From contig CAMGGA010000007.1 in NCBI GenBank assembly GCA_946055515.1, forward strand, positions 1-32,926: a DNA stretch of 32,926 nt. The letters run 5' to 3'. Shown here piece after piece: positions 23,274 through 31,671 of this stretch. Each line of letters begins with the position of its first letter. Position 1 is the first letter of the stretch. The translations under genes were made by a program, and so were the position numbers. The DNA is from an uncultured Bacteroidales bacterium (GTDB taxonomy: Bacteria; Bacteroidota; Bacteroidia; Bacteroidales; Bacteroidaceae). The notes beneath the pieces were generated by a model that did no database searches, was not told the DNA's origin, and worked only from the letters and a program-made list of their open reading frames with translations.

Positions 23274-24734
23274 GTGATAGCCCTCTTCATGCTTGCCACG
23301 CTCGTGGCCTATTTCTGTCTGCTCCTGTACATTTCCCGCCGTGCCGTATGCGATGGGTGCAGTGGCAATGATGCCTTCTTCCGTGCCGGTCGGCAGTCTC
23401 CTTGGTGGATGGTAGCCTTTGGCATGATTGGCGCAAGCATATCAGGAGTAACCTTCATCTCCGTGCCCGGCTGGGCCGCCACCACAGGCATGACCTACCT
23501 CCAGATGTGCATGGGATTCGTTGTGGGCTATGTGGCAGTGGCCTTTGTGCTGTTGCCCCTCTACTATCGCTTGCGACTCACGAGCATCTATGCTTATCTC
23601 GGAGAGCGCTTCGGTCCGCGCACCCACCGCACCGGAGCGCTCTTCTTCGTGCTCAGCAAACTCATGGGCGCTGCGGCACGCATGTACCTTGTCTGCATGG
23701 TGCTGGCCCAGTTTGTGGTTGTTCCCTACTTCGGGAGCGGCGTGCTTCCCTTCCTCCTCGTTGTGGCAGCCGTGCTCCTGCTCATCTGGCTCTACACGCG
23801 GCAGTCAGGCATGCAGGCCATAGTCCGCACCGATGCCCTCCAGACCCTTTGTCTCCTCCTGGCTGCGGGCGGCATGGCCGTGGCGGCCGCACAGACCCTG
23901 GGCCTCGACCTGCGGGGGGCGGTGGAGACCGTATGGGAAAGTCCGATGTGTCGCGTGTGGGAGTGGGACGGAACGAGCAAGCAGGCATTCTGGCGGCAGT
24001 TCCTGAGTGGCATGTTTATTGTGGTGGTAATGACGGGACTGGATCAGGACATGATGCAGAAAAACCTCACCTGCCGCAGTCTGCGTGAGGCACAGAAAGA
24101 CATGGTGAGCTATGGGCTCGCCTTCCTCCCCGTGAATGCACTGTTCCTCGGCCTTGGCATCCTCCTCTATACCCTCTGCGCCCGGCAGGGCCTCGAGCCG
24201 CCCGCTGCGGGCGACAGTCTTCTGCCCTGGCTTGTGCGTGAAGGCGTGTTGGGAGCGTGGGTGGTCATCCCCTTCACCATCGGGATCGTCGCGGCGGCCT
24301 TTTCCAGTGCAGACAGTGCGCTGACAGCATTGACCACCACGGTCTGTATCGACCTGCTCCATCTCGAGGAGCATCCCCTTCCCGCCGCCGAGGCCAGACG
24401 CATTCGCCGCTGGGTACACGGGGCGGTCGTGTTGGCCTTCAGCCTCTGCATAGTGGTGTTCAAGCTGGCCGAAGGGGGCAACATGCTCAATGTCATCTAT
24501 GTGCTCGCCTCCTATACCTACGGGCCGCTGCTGGGCCTCTATGCCTTCGGCCTTTTCTCACAGCGGGAGGTCAGGGACCGCGCCGTGCCGCTGGTGTGCG
24601 TGGCTTCGCCGTTGGTGTGCGGACTGCTCGACCACTTCGCCCCCATTTGGTGGAACTATTCTTTCGGCTACGAACTATTGTTGTTCAACGGCTTCCTCAC
24701 CGCCCTCGGCCTCTGGGCCGTAGGTCGCAAATGA
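23274..24734 (+). CDS. Sodium:solute symporter (SSS family)
   Basis: A 486-residue inner-membrane transporter with about thirteen hydrophobic segments. SSS features are GRQSPWWMVAFGMIGASISGVTFISVPGW near the N-terminus, YAYLGERFGPRT, MTGLDQDMMQKNLTCRSLREAQK and the AAAFSSADSALTALTT sodium-site segment. The substrate is not evident. The start is unusual: a GTG at 23274 gives the best N-terminal helix; the first in-frame ATG (23289) would shorten that helix by five residues. An out-of-frame ATG at 23264 opens a 35-codon frame across the start. The last 60 bp overlap the 3' end of the convergent helicase gene. Confidence 0.9.
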   Translation: MIALFMLATLVAYFCLLLYISRRAVCDGCSGNDAFFRAGRQSPWWMVAFGMIGASISGVTFISVPGWAATTGMTYLQMCMGFVVGYVAVAFVLLPLYYRLRLTSIYAYLGERFGPRTHRTGALFFVLSKLMGAAARMYLVCMVLAQFVVVPYFGSGVLPFLLVVAAVLLLIWLYTRQSGMQAIVRTDALQTLCLLLAAGGMAVAAAQTLGLDLRGAVETVWESPMCRVWEWDGTSKQAFWRQFLSGMFIVVVMTGLDQDMMQKNLTCRSLREAQKDMVSYGLAFLPVNALFLGLGILLYTLCARQGLEPPAAGDSLLPWLVREGVLGAWVVIPFTIGIVAAAFSSADSALTALTTTVCIDLLHLEEHPLPAAEARRIRRWVHGAVVLAFSLCIVVFKLAEGGNMLNVIYVLASYTYGPLLGLYAFGLFSQREVRDRAVPLVCVASPLVCGLLDHFAPIWWNYSFGYELLLFNGFLTALGLWAVGRK

Positions 24735-26651
24735 GTGGCGTGCCGCTTCGCAGGCAGCGTGAAGCTTGCGGTAGAACTTATGCTTACAGAGTGTAGAAAC
24801 ACTGCCCAGGATAATCAGCTTGTACCGGGCCCGCGTGATGGCCACGTTCATGCGGCGCAAATCAGCGAGGAAACCGATTTGCCCCGCTTCGTTGGCACGC
24901 ACCAACGACACCACAATCACATCGCGCTCCTGTCCCTGAAACGCATCGACCGTGTTCACCGTGATCTGCTTGCGCAACGGGCGGAGCCACTCGTCGCGCT
25001 TCAGCAACTGCCGCAGGTATTGCACCTGGGCTCGGTAGGGCGAAATGATGCCGATGTCCACTCTTTCGTCGAGCAGCCTTTGTCGCCCCACGCGTTGGGC
25101 ATAGTCGTGCAGGGCGCGGAGGGTGAGTTGCGCCTCCGTGCGGTTGATGCGGCCATAGCTGCCGCCGACAAATTCCTCATTTACCTTTTGGGGCAAAGCC
25201 GCAGCCTTTTCCCCATCTTCCCCTTCGGGCAAAGTCGCCGAAGTGTCGATCCACACGAGCGGCGTGTCCAGTTCGTCGAGCAAGGAGCGGTGTCGCACCT
25301 CAGGAGCCGCCTGCAGTTTTCCCCCATAAAACCATTCCGAAGAGAAACGCATGAGCGCTTCGTTCATGCGGTATTGCGTGGTGAGCAGCCGCACGCATTC
25401 CGGTTTCGTTTCGGCCAGTCCTTCCATCAGCGTGAGCCCCAATCCCCCTTGCAGCGCTTCCAGGCTTTTCAGCGTGGGCGGAAGTTGCTTGTGGTCACCT
25501 GCGAAAATCACGCGGTCGGCATGGGCCAGCGCAATCCAGCAGGCCGCTTCGAGCGCCTGGGCAGCCTCGTCGATGAAGAGCGTGTGGAAATGGTGTCCCG
25601 TGAGGAGCGGATTGGCCGCCCCCGTGAGGGTGCAGGCAATCACCCGCGAGCTGTCGAACAGCGCGTGGCGAATGCGCCCCTCGAGTTCGTCCGCACGTTC
25701 CCGGAGGCGGGTCACCTTTTGGTGAAAGTTTGCCGGGCGTGACTTGCGGGGCGAAGCAAAGAGCTGTCGCAGCGAGCGGCGCACCTGCCAAAGGAGCGGA
25801 TAGTCGGGGTGAGCCGCGAAGCGGTGCTCGTAAGTGTGCGCCAACATCTTGTCCGTGACCCGGCTCGGATTGCCCATGCGGAGTACAGGCAGGCCCCGGT
25901 CGGCCAGTTGCGAACAAATCCAGTCCACCGCCGTGTTGCTTTGCGCACCCACCATCACCTGCGGCTCGCGGCGGAGCACCTCACACACCGCCTCCACCAG
26001 CGTCGTCGTTTTGCCCGTGCCCGGAGGACCGTGTACAATGAGGGCATCCCGTGCCCGCAGCACATCCCGCACAGCCTGCTCCTGCGAAGCATTGAGCCAC
26101 GGCAAGCGGAGTGCAGCGGCCGTTTCCGCCCCGAAGTGCAGTGGGGCAGGGGAGTGGAACAAATCCCGCAGTTCTGCCAATCTCCCCTTGCGCGCTTCCA
26201 TCGTATGGCGCAGCGCATCGAACATCACCCGGTAGGAATAGTCGTCGAAACTCAGCTGCACGCCCACGAGGTCCAGCGATTGCAGTCGCGCAAAAGCCTC
26301 CTCGCCCGGCAGTTCCACCACCATGCGGTCCGCTTCGGCATAGCTCACGGTGCAAGCGAAAGGCAAGTGAAAGAGTCGTCCGTTTCCCTCGCGGCAAAAG
26401 AAGCTCACCTGTTTGCCATACTCGAAGTTGTGCTCTATTTCATCGTCGGCAGTGCGCAGGATTTCCACCACAAAGCGGTCGAGCGAGTTGTAGTAGCCAC
26501 GTCCCACGCTCACAGGATACCAGCAGTCGCCGCGTTTCACCTTGCGGTCGATGCCCATCAGTTCTGTGTCGCGTTGGAATGCCGCCTTCTCAGACTCATA
26601 TTCCTTTTGCAGCAATTTATATTGTTTTTCGAGAGAGAGGAAAGAAGACAC
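24675..26651 (-). CDS. SF1B DNA/RNA helicase (UPF1/IGHMBP2/Dna2-like AAA_11-AAA_12)
   Basis: A 658-residue superfamily 1 helicase. Walker [12 protein letters not shown] is at about residues 207-217, followed by VGAQSNTAVDWI (motif Ia region), TLFIDEAAQALEA (motif II), FAGDHKQLPPT (III), LTTQYRMNEALM (IV), VDAFQGQERDVIVVS (V) and NVAITRARYKL (VI). An N-terminal helical segment and an OB-like or stalk region precede the core, as in IGHMBP2-like proteins. The biological role in Bacteroidales is not established. The start is a GTG at 26651; the first in-frame ATG would be at codon 32, after the helical segment. It is not part of an obvious phage-defence operon. Confidence 0.88.
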   Translation of the reverse strand: MSSFLSLEKQYKLLQKEYESEKAAFQRDTELMGIDRKVKRGDCWYPVSVGRGYYNSLDRFVVEILRTADDEIEHNFEYGKQVSFFCREGNGRLFHLPFACTVSYAEADRMVVELPGEEAFARLQSLDLVGVQLSFDDYSYRVMFDALRHTMEARKGRLAELRDLFHSPAPLHFGAETAAALRLPWLNASQEQAVRDVLRARDALIVHGPPGTGKTTTLVEAVCEVLRREPQVMVGAQSNTAVDWICSQLADRGLPVLRMGNPSRVTDKMLAHTYEHRFAAHPDYPLLWQVRRSLRQLFASPRKSRPANFHQKVTRLRERADELEGRIRHALFDSSRVIACTLTGAANPLLTGHHFHTLFIDEAAQALEAACWIALAHADRVIFAGDHKQLPPTLKSLEALQGGLGLTLMEGLAETKPECVRLLTTQYRMNEALMRFSSEWFYGGKLQAAPEVRHRSLLDELDTPLVWIDTSATLPEGEDGEKAAALPQKVNEEFVGGSYGRINRTEAQLTLRALHDYAQRVGRQRLLDERVDIGIISPYRAQVQYLRQLLKRDEWLRPLRKQITVNTVDAFQGQERDVIVVSLVRANEAGQIGFLADLRRMNVAITRARYKLIILGSVSTLCKHKFYRKLHAACEAARHSFATYGPEAEGGEEAVEQQ

Positions 26652-26679
26652 GAGGGGAAAGAAATAAAAGAAAATACAT

Positions 26680-26710
26680 TGAAGAAAACAAAAGGGGCTT
26701 TGTCAGCCCC
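26680..26710 (-). terminator. Intrinsic terminator after the secreted-protein gene
   Basis: On the minus strand GGGGCT-gacaa-AGCCCC (26710-26694) is followed by TTTTGTTTTCTT (26693-26682). It lies 14 nt after the stop codon of the gene ending at 26725 and shields the helicase gene from read-through. Confidence 0.8.
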
Positions 26711-26724
26711 CGAAGCCAGCGGGG

Positions 26725-27450
26725 CTAATACCCCACGCGCTCCACGCTAATGCCAATCACGGCATTCTCGCCCACTTTAAACTCCGCCGCAGCGCCGAGG
26801 CGTTCCTTGGGTTCAAAGCGGAAGATGGGGAGCTGCCGTCCGTGGAAGCGGAGGTCGTTGCGGCGCGGCACGAACGACTTGCTGCCGAAGGCGTAGAGCG
26901 TGCAGATGTCCGAGAGCTCGTAGCCCACGAGTCCGGCAAATCCCGCCCCGGTGGTTCGCCATCCGCCCCAGTCGAAGTGGTTCGCATAGACCCCTGCGGC
27001 CGCAAAGAGGCGGTCTTTCAGCGGAAAAGCGTAGGCCAAGGCCAGCGACTGCCCGAAGCCCACCCCGCGCGGAGCGTGCTTGCCCAGTCCGACCGTGGCG
27101 TTCAGACCGAACTGCGAGTTCAGGCCCTCGTGGAGCCGCCAGGCGGGAAAGTCATTGCCGAAACTCCCCCACGGCGAAGCCCAGGCCGATGCGTAGGGCA
27201 CGGCCGGCGAAAGGGCAGGGGAGGCCAGGTAGAAGGGAAGGTACAGGTCCGTCTGCTCAGCGGGAAGCTGGGCCATTTTCAGGCTGTCCGCCAAGCGCAC
27301 CTCCTTGCGCTGCTTCCCTGCGGCCAGGCTGTCCGCCTCGGGGTGCATGAAAGCATCGTCAAATTCGCGGCGCATCGAAGGTTGGTCCGTTTGGGCAGCG
27401 GACCAAAGCGCCGTCAGGCATACCAAGAGGCAGAGGGCAAATCGTTTCAT
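26725..27450 (-). CDS. Secreted or outer-membrane protein of unknown function
   Basis: A 241-residue protein that I do not recognise. It has a signal peptide (MKRFALCLLVCLTALWSAAQ). After a charged segment (to about residue 65) come short Gly/aromatic-rich beta-like stretches such as LNATVGLGKHAPRGVGFG, LALAYAFPLKDRLFAAAGVY and GLVGYELSDICTLYAFGS. The end, AVIGISVERVGY, has the aromatic C-terminal residue common in outer-membrane strands. A small beta-barrel is possible but unproved. It has its own -7 element and terminator, between murF and the helicase. Confidence 0.7.
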   Translation of the reverse strand: MKRFALCLLVCLTALWSAAQTDQPSMRREFDDAFMHPEADSLAAGKQRKEVRLADSLKMAQLPAEQTDLYLPFYLASPALSPAVPYASAWASPWGSFGNDFPAWRLHEGLNSQFGLNATVGLGKHAPRGVGFGQSLALAYAFPLKDRLFAAAGVYANHFDWGGWRTTGAGFAGLVGYELSDICTLYAFGSKSFVPRRNDLRFHGRQLPIFRFEPKERLGAAAEFKVGENAVIGISVERVGY

Positions 27451-27476
27451 CGGGATAAGCATTGAATATGTGAGGG

Positions 27477-27484
27477 CAAAAGTA
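27477..27484 (-). promoter_or_regulatory. -7 element of the secreted-protein gene
   Basis: TACTTTTG on the minus strand (27484-27477) lies 27 nt before the start codon at 27450. No TTG is seen at -33. Confidence 0.5.
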
Positions 27485-27551
27485 GTGCAAGAAGTCGTGC
27501 CGCGGGGCCTTCAGAACCTTAAAGTTTATTATCAGCCCCCCATTTGTTCCA

Positions 27552-27565
27552 CGGGGAGCCCCCCG
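27552..27565 (-). terminator. Small GC hairpin directly after murF
   Basis: CGGGG (27552-27556) and CCCCG (27561-27565) form a 5-bp stem with a 4-nt loop, starting one base after the murF stop. No T-run follows, so it is a weak candidate. Confidence 0.35.
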
Positions 27566-27566
27566 C

Positions 27567-28868
27567 TTAGAGCAGTGCGGGGAGCTGGAAGAGGCGCGTG
27601 CCGTTGGAGCCCTTGATGAGAATGAGGCAATCCTGCGGCATCACCTCCTGCAGGTGCGCCTTCACCGCCTCTACATCGGCAAACCACTTCGCGTTCACCT
27701 CCGCGGCAAACGGCCGGAACGCTTCGCCCACCAGCCACACCGCTTCCGCCCCCACGCGGGAAGCCTCGGCCGCCACGCGGGCATGTTCCTCGTCCGAGGC
27801 ATCACCCAGTTCGCGCATTTCGCCGAGAATGAGCCGTTTGTGGGCGTGCTCCATCGAGGCAAATCCCGAGAGCGCAGCGTGCATACTCGTCGGGTTCGCG
27901 TTGTAAGCATCCACGATGAGTTCGTTGCGCTCCGTCTTCATCCATTGGCTGCGGTTGTTCGTGGGTCGATACGCCTCGAGCGCCTCCACCGCCTGTTGCG
28001 GGGCAATGCCGAAGAATGTGCCCACGGCGATAGCCGCCAGCGCATTGGCCAGGTTGTACGCCCCCACGAGTTGCGTGTGGACCGTCAGCCATTCGCCGCC
28101 TTCCACCCGGAAGCGGAACGAAAGGAAAGGTCCCTGCTCCGTCAGTTCGCCTTCCACCTTTGCCCCCAGCCCCGGAGAACCGTAGGTAAACGTGTGCAGT
28201 CCTTCGGCCGCCTCGCGGAGGTGCGGATTGTCGAGATGGAGGAACACCACCCCGTTCGGGTTCGACGCCAAGTGGCGGTACAGTTCCGTCTTCGTCTGCA
28301 CCACCCCCTCAAAAGAGCCGAATCCCGCCAAGTGCGCCGTTCCCACGTTCGTGATGAGGCCGCAGTCGGGTGCCACGATGTCGCTGAGGAAAGCAATCTC
28401 CCCGGGATGGTTCGCCCCCGTCTCCACCACGGCTACCTCGTCTTCGGGGCGCAGGCGGAGCAGCGTGAGAGGCACCCCGATGTGGTTGTTGAGATTACCT
28501 TGGGTAAACAGCACGCGCTTCCCCTTCGAGAGCACGGCCGCAGTCAGTTCCTTTGTGGTCGTTTTCCCGTTCGTTCCCGTGATTTGCAGCGTAGGTGTGC
28601 CCAGGGTGCGTCGGTGCAGGGCCGCCAGCTGTTGCAGCGTTTCCAGTACGTTTTCCACCCTGAACAGGCGCGGGTTCTCGGGCAGCGAAGGATCGTCCAC
28701 CACCGCCGCCTCGCAGCCCGCTTCCAGGGCCGCCAGGGCAAACTGGTTACCATCGAAGCGTTCACCGCGCAGGGCAAAGTAGAGCGCACCCGGCGCCGCC
28801 TGGCGTGAATCAGTGGTGACCACGGGGTATTTCCGATAGAGACTATAGAGTTGTTCTAACTGTGACAT
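27567..28868 (-). CDS. murF: UDP-N-acetylmuramoyl-tripeptide--D-alanyl-D-alanine ligase
   Basis: A 433-residue Mur ligase that adds D-Ala-D-Ala to UDP-MurNAc-tripeptide, the last cytoplasmic step of the peptidoglycan precursor. The N-terminal substrate domain contains VVTTDSRQAAPGALYFALRGE. The ATP-binding GTNGKTTT is at residues 98-105, followed by NLNNHIGVP and ETGANHPGEIAFL (metal-binding Glu). The C-terminal domain contains AYNANPTSMHAAL and LGEMRELGD. It is single, away from the dcw cluster, as is usual in Bacteroidetes. The start MSQLEQLYSL is supported by the -7 element at 28903-28896. Confidence 0.95.
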   Translation of the reverse strand: MSQLEQLYSLYRKYPVVTTDSRQAAPGALYFALRGERFDGNQFALAALEAGCEAAVVDDPSLPENPRLFRVENVLETLQQLAALHRRTLGTPTLQITGTNGKTTTKELTAAVLSKGKRVLFTQGNLNNHIGVPLTLLRLRPEDEVAVVETGANHPGEIAFLSDIVAPDCGLITNVGTAHLAGFGSFEGVVQTKTELYRHLASNPNGVVFLHLDNPHLREAAEGLHTFTYGSPGLGAKVEGELTEQGPFLSFRFRVEGGEWLTVHTQLVGAYNLANALAAIAVGTFFGIAPQQAVEALEAYRPTNNRSQWMKTERNELIVDAYNANPTSMHAALSGFASMEHAHKRLILGEMRELGDASDEEHARVAAEASRVGAEAVWLVGEAFRPFAAEVNAKWFADVEAVKAHLQEVMPQDCLILIKGSNGTRLFQLPALL

Positions 28869-28894
28869 AATCCACAAATGAAGTTTAACGATGA

Positions 28895-28954
28895 GCAAAA
28901 GTAAGTCTTTTCTCTTTTTTCGGGGGTCAAAATAAAAGAAAGACTTACTTTTGC
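28895..28954. promoter_or_regulatory. Divergent murF/folP promoter region with 16-bp inverted repeat
   Basis: Positions 28895-28910 and 28939-28954 are perfect inverted copies, each containing TACTTTTG (28903-28896 for murF, 28946-28953 for folP) and an AAAGACT extension upstream. The -33 TTG is not at the standard distance on either side. The symmetric extension beyond the -7 element suggests a shared regulator or a duplicated promoter. Confidence 0.6.
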
Positions 28955-29048
28955 CGTGATAAAATGGACCTCGGGCCTCCGAAACGCCTCTCTCCAAGCC
29001 GAAAGGCCGGCGAGCGTACCACCCGCGTACCGGGCGCCGTTGTTCACT

Positions 29049-29062
29049 CCTTATTATATATA
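29049..29062 (-). repeat. Variant reverse copy of TATATATAATAGG
   Basis: Read on the minus strand this is TATATATAATAAGG, one A longer than the copies at 5046 and 10448. It lies 21 nt before the folP start, in a leader of about 120 nt that otherwise shows no recognised riboswitch. Confidence 0.35.
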
Positions 29063-29082
29063 GTCTGCAAAACCCGCGCTAC

Positions 29083-29922
29083 ATGTTTACCCTTTCCATC
29101 CACGGCCAACTCCTCAGCCTGCACGAACCCCAGGTGATGGGCATCCTCAACATTACCCCCGATTCCATCTTCTCCGGCTCGCGCACCGAGGCAGAGGACG
29201 ATATCTGCCGCCGCCTCCACCAGTTGATGGACGAAGGCGCCGACATGATAGACATCGGCGCCTACTCCACGCGCCCCGGGGCCGAAGACGTGAGCGAGGA
29301 AGAGGAGATGGAACGCCTGCGCCGCGGCCTGCGCGTGGTGCGCCGGGAGTTTCCCGACGTGCCCGTGTCGGTCGACACCTTCCGGGCCAGCGTGGCCCGC
29401 ATGGCCGTGGAAGAGGAAGGCGCGGACATCGTCAACGACATCTCGGGCGGCGATATGGACCGCCAGATGTTCCGCACCGTGGCCCAGCTCCGCGTGCCCT
29501 ACATCCTGATGCACATGCAGGGCGTGCCCCGCAGCATGCAGCTGGCCCCCCACTACGACAACGTGCGCCGCGAAGTGATGGTCCACCTCGCCGAGCGCGT
29601 AGACCTTCTCCACCAGCTGGGCGTGGCCGATGTGGTCGTAGACCCCGGCTTCGGCTTCGGCAAGACCCTCGAGCACAACTACGAACTCATGGAGCACCTC
29701 GAGGATTTCCACGAATTGGGCTGCCCCCTTCTGGTCGGCATCTCCCGCAAGTCCATGATCTACAAGCTCGTGGGCGGCACCCCCCAGACAGCCCTCAACG
29801 GCACCACGGTGCTCAACACCGTTTCCCTTCTGAAGGGCGCACACATCCTGCGCGTCCACGACGTGGCCCCCGCAGTCGAGGCCAAGAAAATGTACTTAAA
29901 GCTCAAATCGTTTGCCCAATGA
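29083..29922 (+). CDS. folP: Dihydropteroate synthase
   Basis: A 279-residue TIM-barrel enzyme that joins dihydropterin pyrophosphate and p-aminobenzoate; it is the target of sulfonamides. Visible motifs are VMGILNITPDSIFSGSR (loop 1), MIDIGAYSTRPGA (loop 2), VSVDTFRA, VNDISGGDMD, VDPGFGFGKT and LVGISRKSMI (the SRK phosphate site). The start at MFTLSIHG follows a leader from the promoter at 28946. Its stop overlaps the start of cdaA in ATGA, so the two are translationally coupled. Confidence 0.95.
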   Translation: MFTLSIHGQLLSLHEPQVMGILNITPDSIFSGSRTEAEDDICRRLHQLMDEGADMIDIGAYSTRPGAEDVSEEEEMERLRRGLRVVRREFPDVPVSVDTFRASVARMAVEEEGADIVNDISGGDMDRQMFRTVAQLRVPYILMHMQGVPRSMQLAPHYDNVRREVMVHLAERVDLLHQLGVADVVVDPGFGFGKTLEHNYELMEHLEDFHELGCPLLVGISRKSMIYKLVGGTPQTALNGTTVLNTVSLLKGAHILRVHDVAPAVEAKKMYLKLKSFAQ

Positions 29923-30692
29923 TTTCATTCGGACTGAAGGACTTTGTCGACATCCTGCTTGTAGCCCTCCTTCTCTACTACATCTACCGGCTGATGAAGG
30001 AGAGCAGTTCGGCCAACATCTTCGGCGGCATCATCGTCTTCATTGTCGTGTGGATTTTCGTGTCCCAGATATTCGAGATGCGTTTGCTTGGCGGCATCCT
30101 CGACAAGTTGGTCAATGTCGGTTCGTTGGCGTTGATCATCCTGTTCCAGGAAGAAATCCGCCACTTCTTCTCCACCATCGGTTCCCGCCCTGGCGTGAAC
30201 CTCATGGTGCAGCTTTTTCGTTCGAAGAAGGAAAAGGACAAAGTCCACCGCGAAGACATCATGCCCATCGTTATGGCCTGCATGAGCATGAGCAAGCAGA
30301 AAGTCGGCGCGCTCATCGTGATGGAGCGCTACGTCGGACTGAGCGAAATCATCAATTCCGGCGACATCATCAATGCCAATGTCACCCAGCGCCTCATCGA
30401 GAACATCTTCTTCAAGAACAGTCCCCTCCACGACGGCGCCATGATCATTTCCCACAAGCGCATCAAGGCAGCCGGCTGCATCCTCCCCATCTCCCACGAC
30501 ACCGACATCCCCAAGTCGCTCGGCCTGCGCCACCGTGCCGCGCTGGGCATCTCCCAAAAGAGCGACTGCCTCGCCATTGTGGTTTCCGAAGAGACGGGCG
30601 GCATTTCCATAGCCGAAAAAGGCAACTTCCGCCTTCGCCTTTCCGCCGAAGAACTCGAAAGCGTTTTGGCGAAAGAAGCGGCCATTTCGTAG
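29919..30692 (+). CDS. cdaA: Diadenylate cyclase CdaA (DisA_N family)
   Basis: A 257-residue membrane-bound enzyme that makes cyclic di-AMP from two ATP. About three membrane helices (roughly residues 8-24, 34-52 and 66-78) anchor the N-terminus. The DAC domain has the catalytic Asp172-Gly-Ala (PLHDGAM) and the ATP-phosphate motif Arg204-His-Arg-Ala (LRHRAALG). C-di-AMP controls potassium, turgor and cell-wall balance in other bacteria. In Firmicutes cdaA is linked to cdaR and glmM; here it overlaps folP by 4 nt and no cdaR-like gene is adjacent. Confidence 0.94.
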   Translation: MISFGLKDFVDILLVALLLYYIYRLMKESSSANIFGGIIVFIVVWIFVSQIFEMRLLGGILDKLVNVGSLALIILFQEEIRHFFSTIGSRPGVNLMVQLFRSKKEKDKVHREDIMPIVMACMSMSKQKVGALIVMERYVGLSEIINSGDIINANVTQRLIENIFFKNSPLHDGAMIISHKRIKAAGCILPISHDTDIPKSLGLRHRAALGISQKSDCLAIVVSEETGGISIAEKGNFRLRLSAEELESVLAKEAAIS

Positions 30693-30714
30693 TTTCCCAG
30701 GCTTTTGTGTAGGG

Positions 30715-30751
30715 AAAAGTGGCCGTTTCTTGCCCCTTAACCCCCACTTTT
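30715..30751 (+). terminator. Possible weak terminator after cdaA
   Basis: AAAAGTGG (30715-30722) and CCACTTTT (30744-30751) form an 8-bp stem with a 21-nt loop, followed by GTATTATTTG. It is AT-rich and not strong, but lies in the expected place. Confidence 0.4.
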
Positions 30752-30795
30752 GTATTATTTGTAGAACAAAACGCACGCCGAATAAGTTTTTTTTA

Positions 30796-30803
30796 TACTT
30801 TTG
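30796..30803 (+). promoter_or_regulatory. -7 element of the psd promoter
   Basis: TACTTTTG follows an eight-T run. No TTG is found at -33. A transcript starting near 30810 would have a leader of about 130 nt before psd. Confidence 0.55.
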
Positions 30804-30850
30804 CCCCCAAATCCAATCCAAACACTTTTTCACTCTTGGCATTAGGCTAT

Positions 30851-30904
30851 CCGGCAGTAGCGGCAATATTTCTTTGCGCTTTGAGAGCGCCTACAGTTTG
30901 CCGG
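30851..30904 (+). promoter_or_regulatory. Structured RNA element in the psd leader
   Basis: CCGGCA (30851-30856) pairs with TGCCGG (30899-30904), GTAG (30857-30860) with CTAC (30891-30894), and GCGCT (30876-30880) with AGCGC (30886-30890). Only a 4-nt bulge (AGTT) and a 15-nt one-sided loop interrupt the nested stems. It does not match a riboswitch class that I can recognise. It ends 34 nt before the psd start codon, outside the start region itself. Confidence 0.45.
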
Positions 30905-30938
30905 CTCTTCCGGGCACCGTACAACCTTACGCTGAATA

Positions 30939-31655
30939 ATGGTCAGAAAACGCAAAATCAAGAAGATTCGCTTGCATAGCGAGGGCAACGACATCCTTCG
31001 CAATAGCCTCTTGGCTATCATTGTGCTCAATGCGGTTCTTTATTTCCTCCTCAAAGACATCAGTCTGCTGCCCGTCTACGTGGTGGCAGCGATATGCGTG
31101 GTGCTCTACGGCATTGCGGTGAATTTCTTCCGTTGTCCCCTCCGCCAGTTCCAGGGCGATGTGGAGCGCACCGTAGTGGCTGCGGCCGACGGCAAGGTTG
31201 TCGTGATAGAGGAAGTGGAGGAAAACGAATACTTCCACGACCGTCGCCTCATGATTTCCATCTTCATGTCCATCACCAACGTCCATGCCAACTGGTTCCC
31301 CGTCGAGGGCGAGGTGAAAATGGTCAAGCACCACAGCGGAAACTTCCACAAAGCCTGGCTTCCCAAGGCCAGCACGGAAAACGAGCGTTCCACGGTAGTC
31401 ATCGAAACCCCCGAAGGCCACGAAGTTCTCGTGCGCCAGGTAGCCGGGGCCGTAGCGCGCCGCATCGTCACCTACGCCCGTGAAAACGAAGAGTGCTGCA
31501 TCGACGAGCACATGGGCTTCATCAAGTTCGGCTCGCGCGTAGACGTCTACCTCCCCTTGGGCTCCGAAGTCAAGGTGAAGATGGGACAGGCCACGGTGGG
31601 CAACCAGACCGTGGTGGCCCTCCTGCCCGAAGGGCCGAAACAGCCCGAAGCATAG
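30939..31655 (+). CDS. psd: Phosphatidylserine decarboxylase family protein
   Basis: A 238-residue membrane-bound enzyme of the short PSD type found in Bacteroidetes and archaea. It makes phosphatidylethanolamine from phosphatidylserine. Two hydrophobic segments near residues 22-62 precede the domain [28 protein letters not shown] and the processing site Gly198-Ser199 in [14 protein letters not shown]. Self-cleavage before Ser199 creates the pyruvoyl cofactor. It lies 82 bp before pssA, whose product supplies its substrate. Confidence 0.93.
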   Translation: MVRKRKIKKIRLHSEGNDILRNSLLAIIVLNAVLYFLLKDISLLPVYVVAAICVVLYGIAVNFFRCPLRQFQGDVERTVVAAADGKVVVIEEVEENEYFHDRRLMISIFMSITNVHANWFPVEGEVKMVKHHSGNFHKAWLPKASTENERSTVVIETPEGHEVLVRQVAGAVARRIVTYARENEECCIDEHMGFIKFGSRVDVYLPLGSEVKVKMGQATVGNQTVVALLPEGPKQPEA

Positions 31656-31671
31656 CAAACCAAATACAGTC

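Noticed and set aside
23264-23371. Small upstream reading frame across the symporter start
   Set aside because: An ATG-started 35-codon frame exists, but no conservation or promoter evidence supports translation; it is noted only because it complicates the start of the symporter.
24675-26651. Helicase as part of an anti-phage defence system
   Set aside because: SF1 helicases of this type occur in defence loci, but there is no nuclease, methylase or other defence partner next to it here; the neighbours are a symporter, a secreted protein and murF.
30719-30979. 86-codon frame upstream of psd
   Set aside because: It crosses the psd promoter and the folded leader and has no recognised features.
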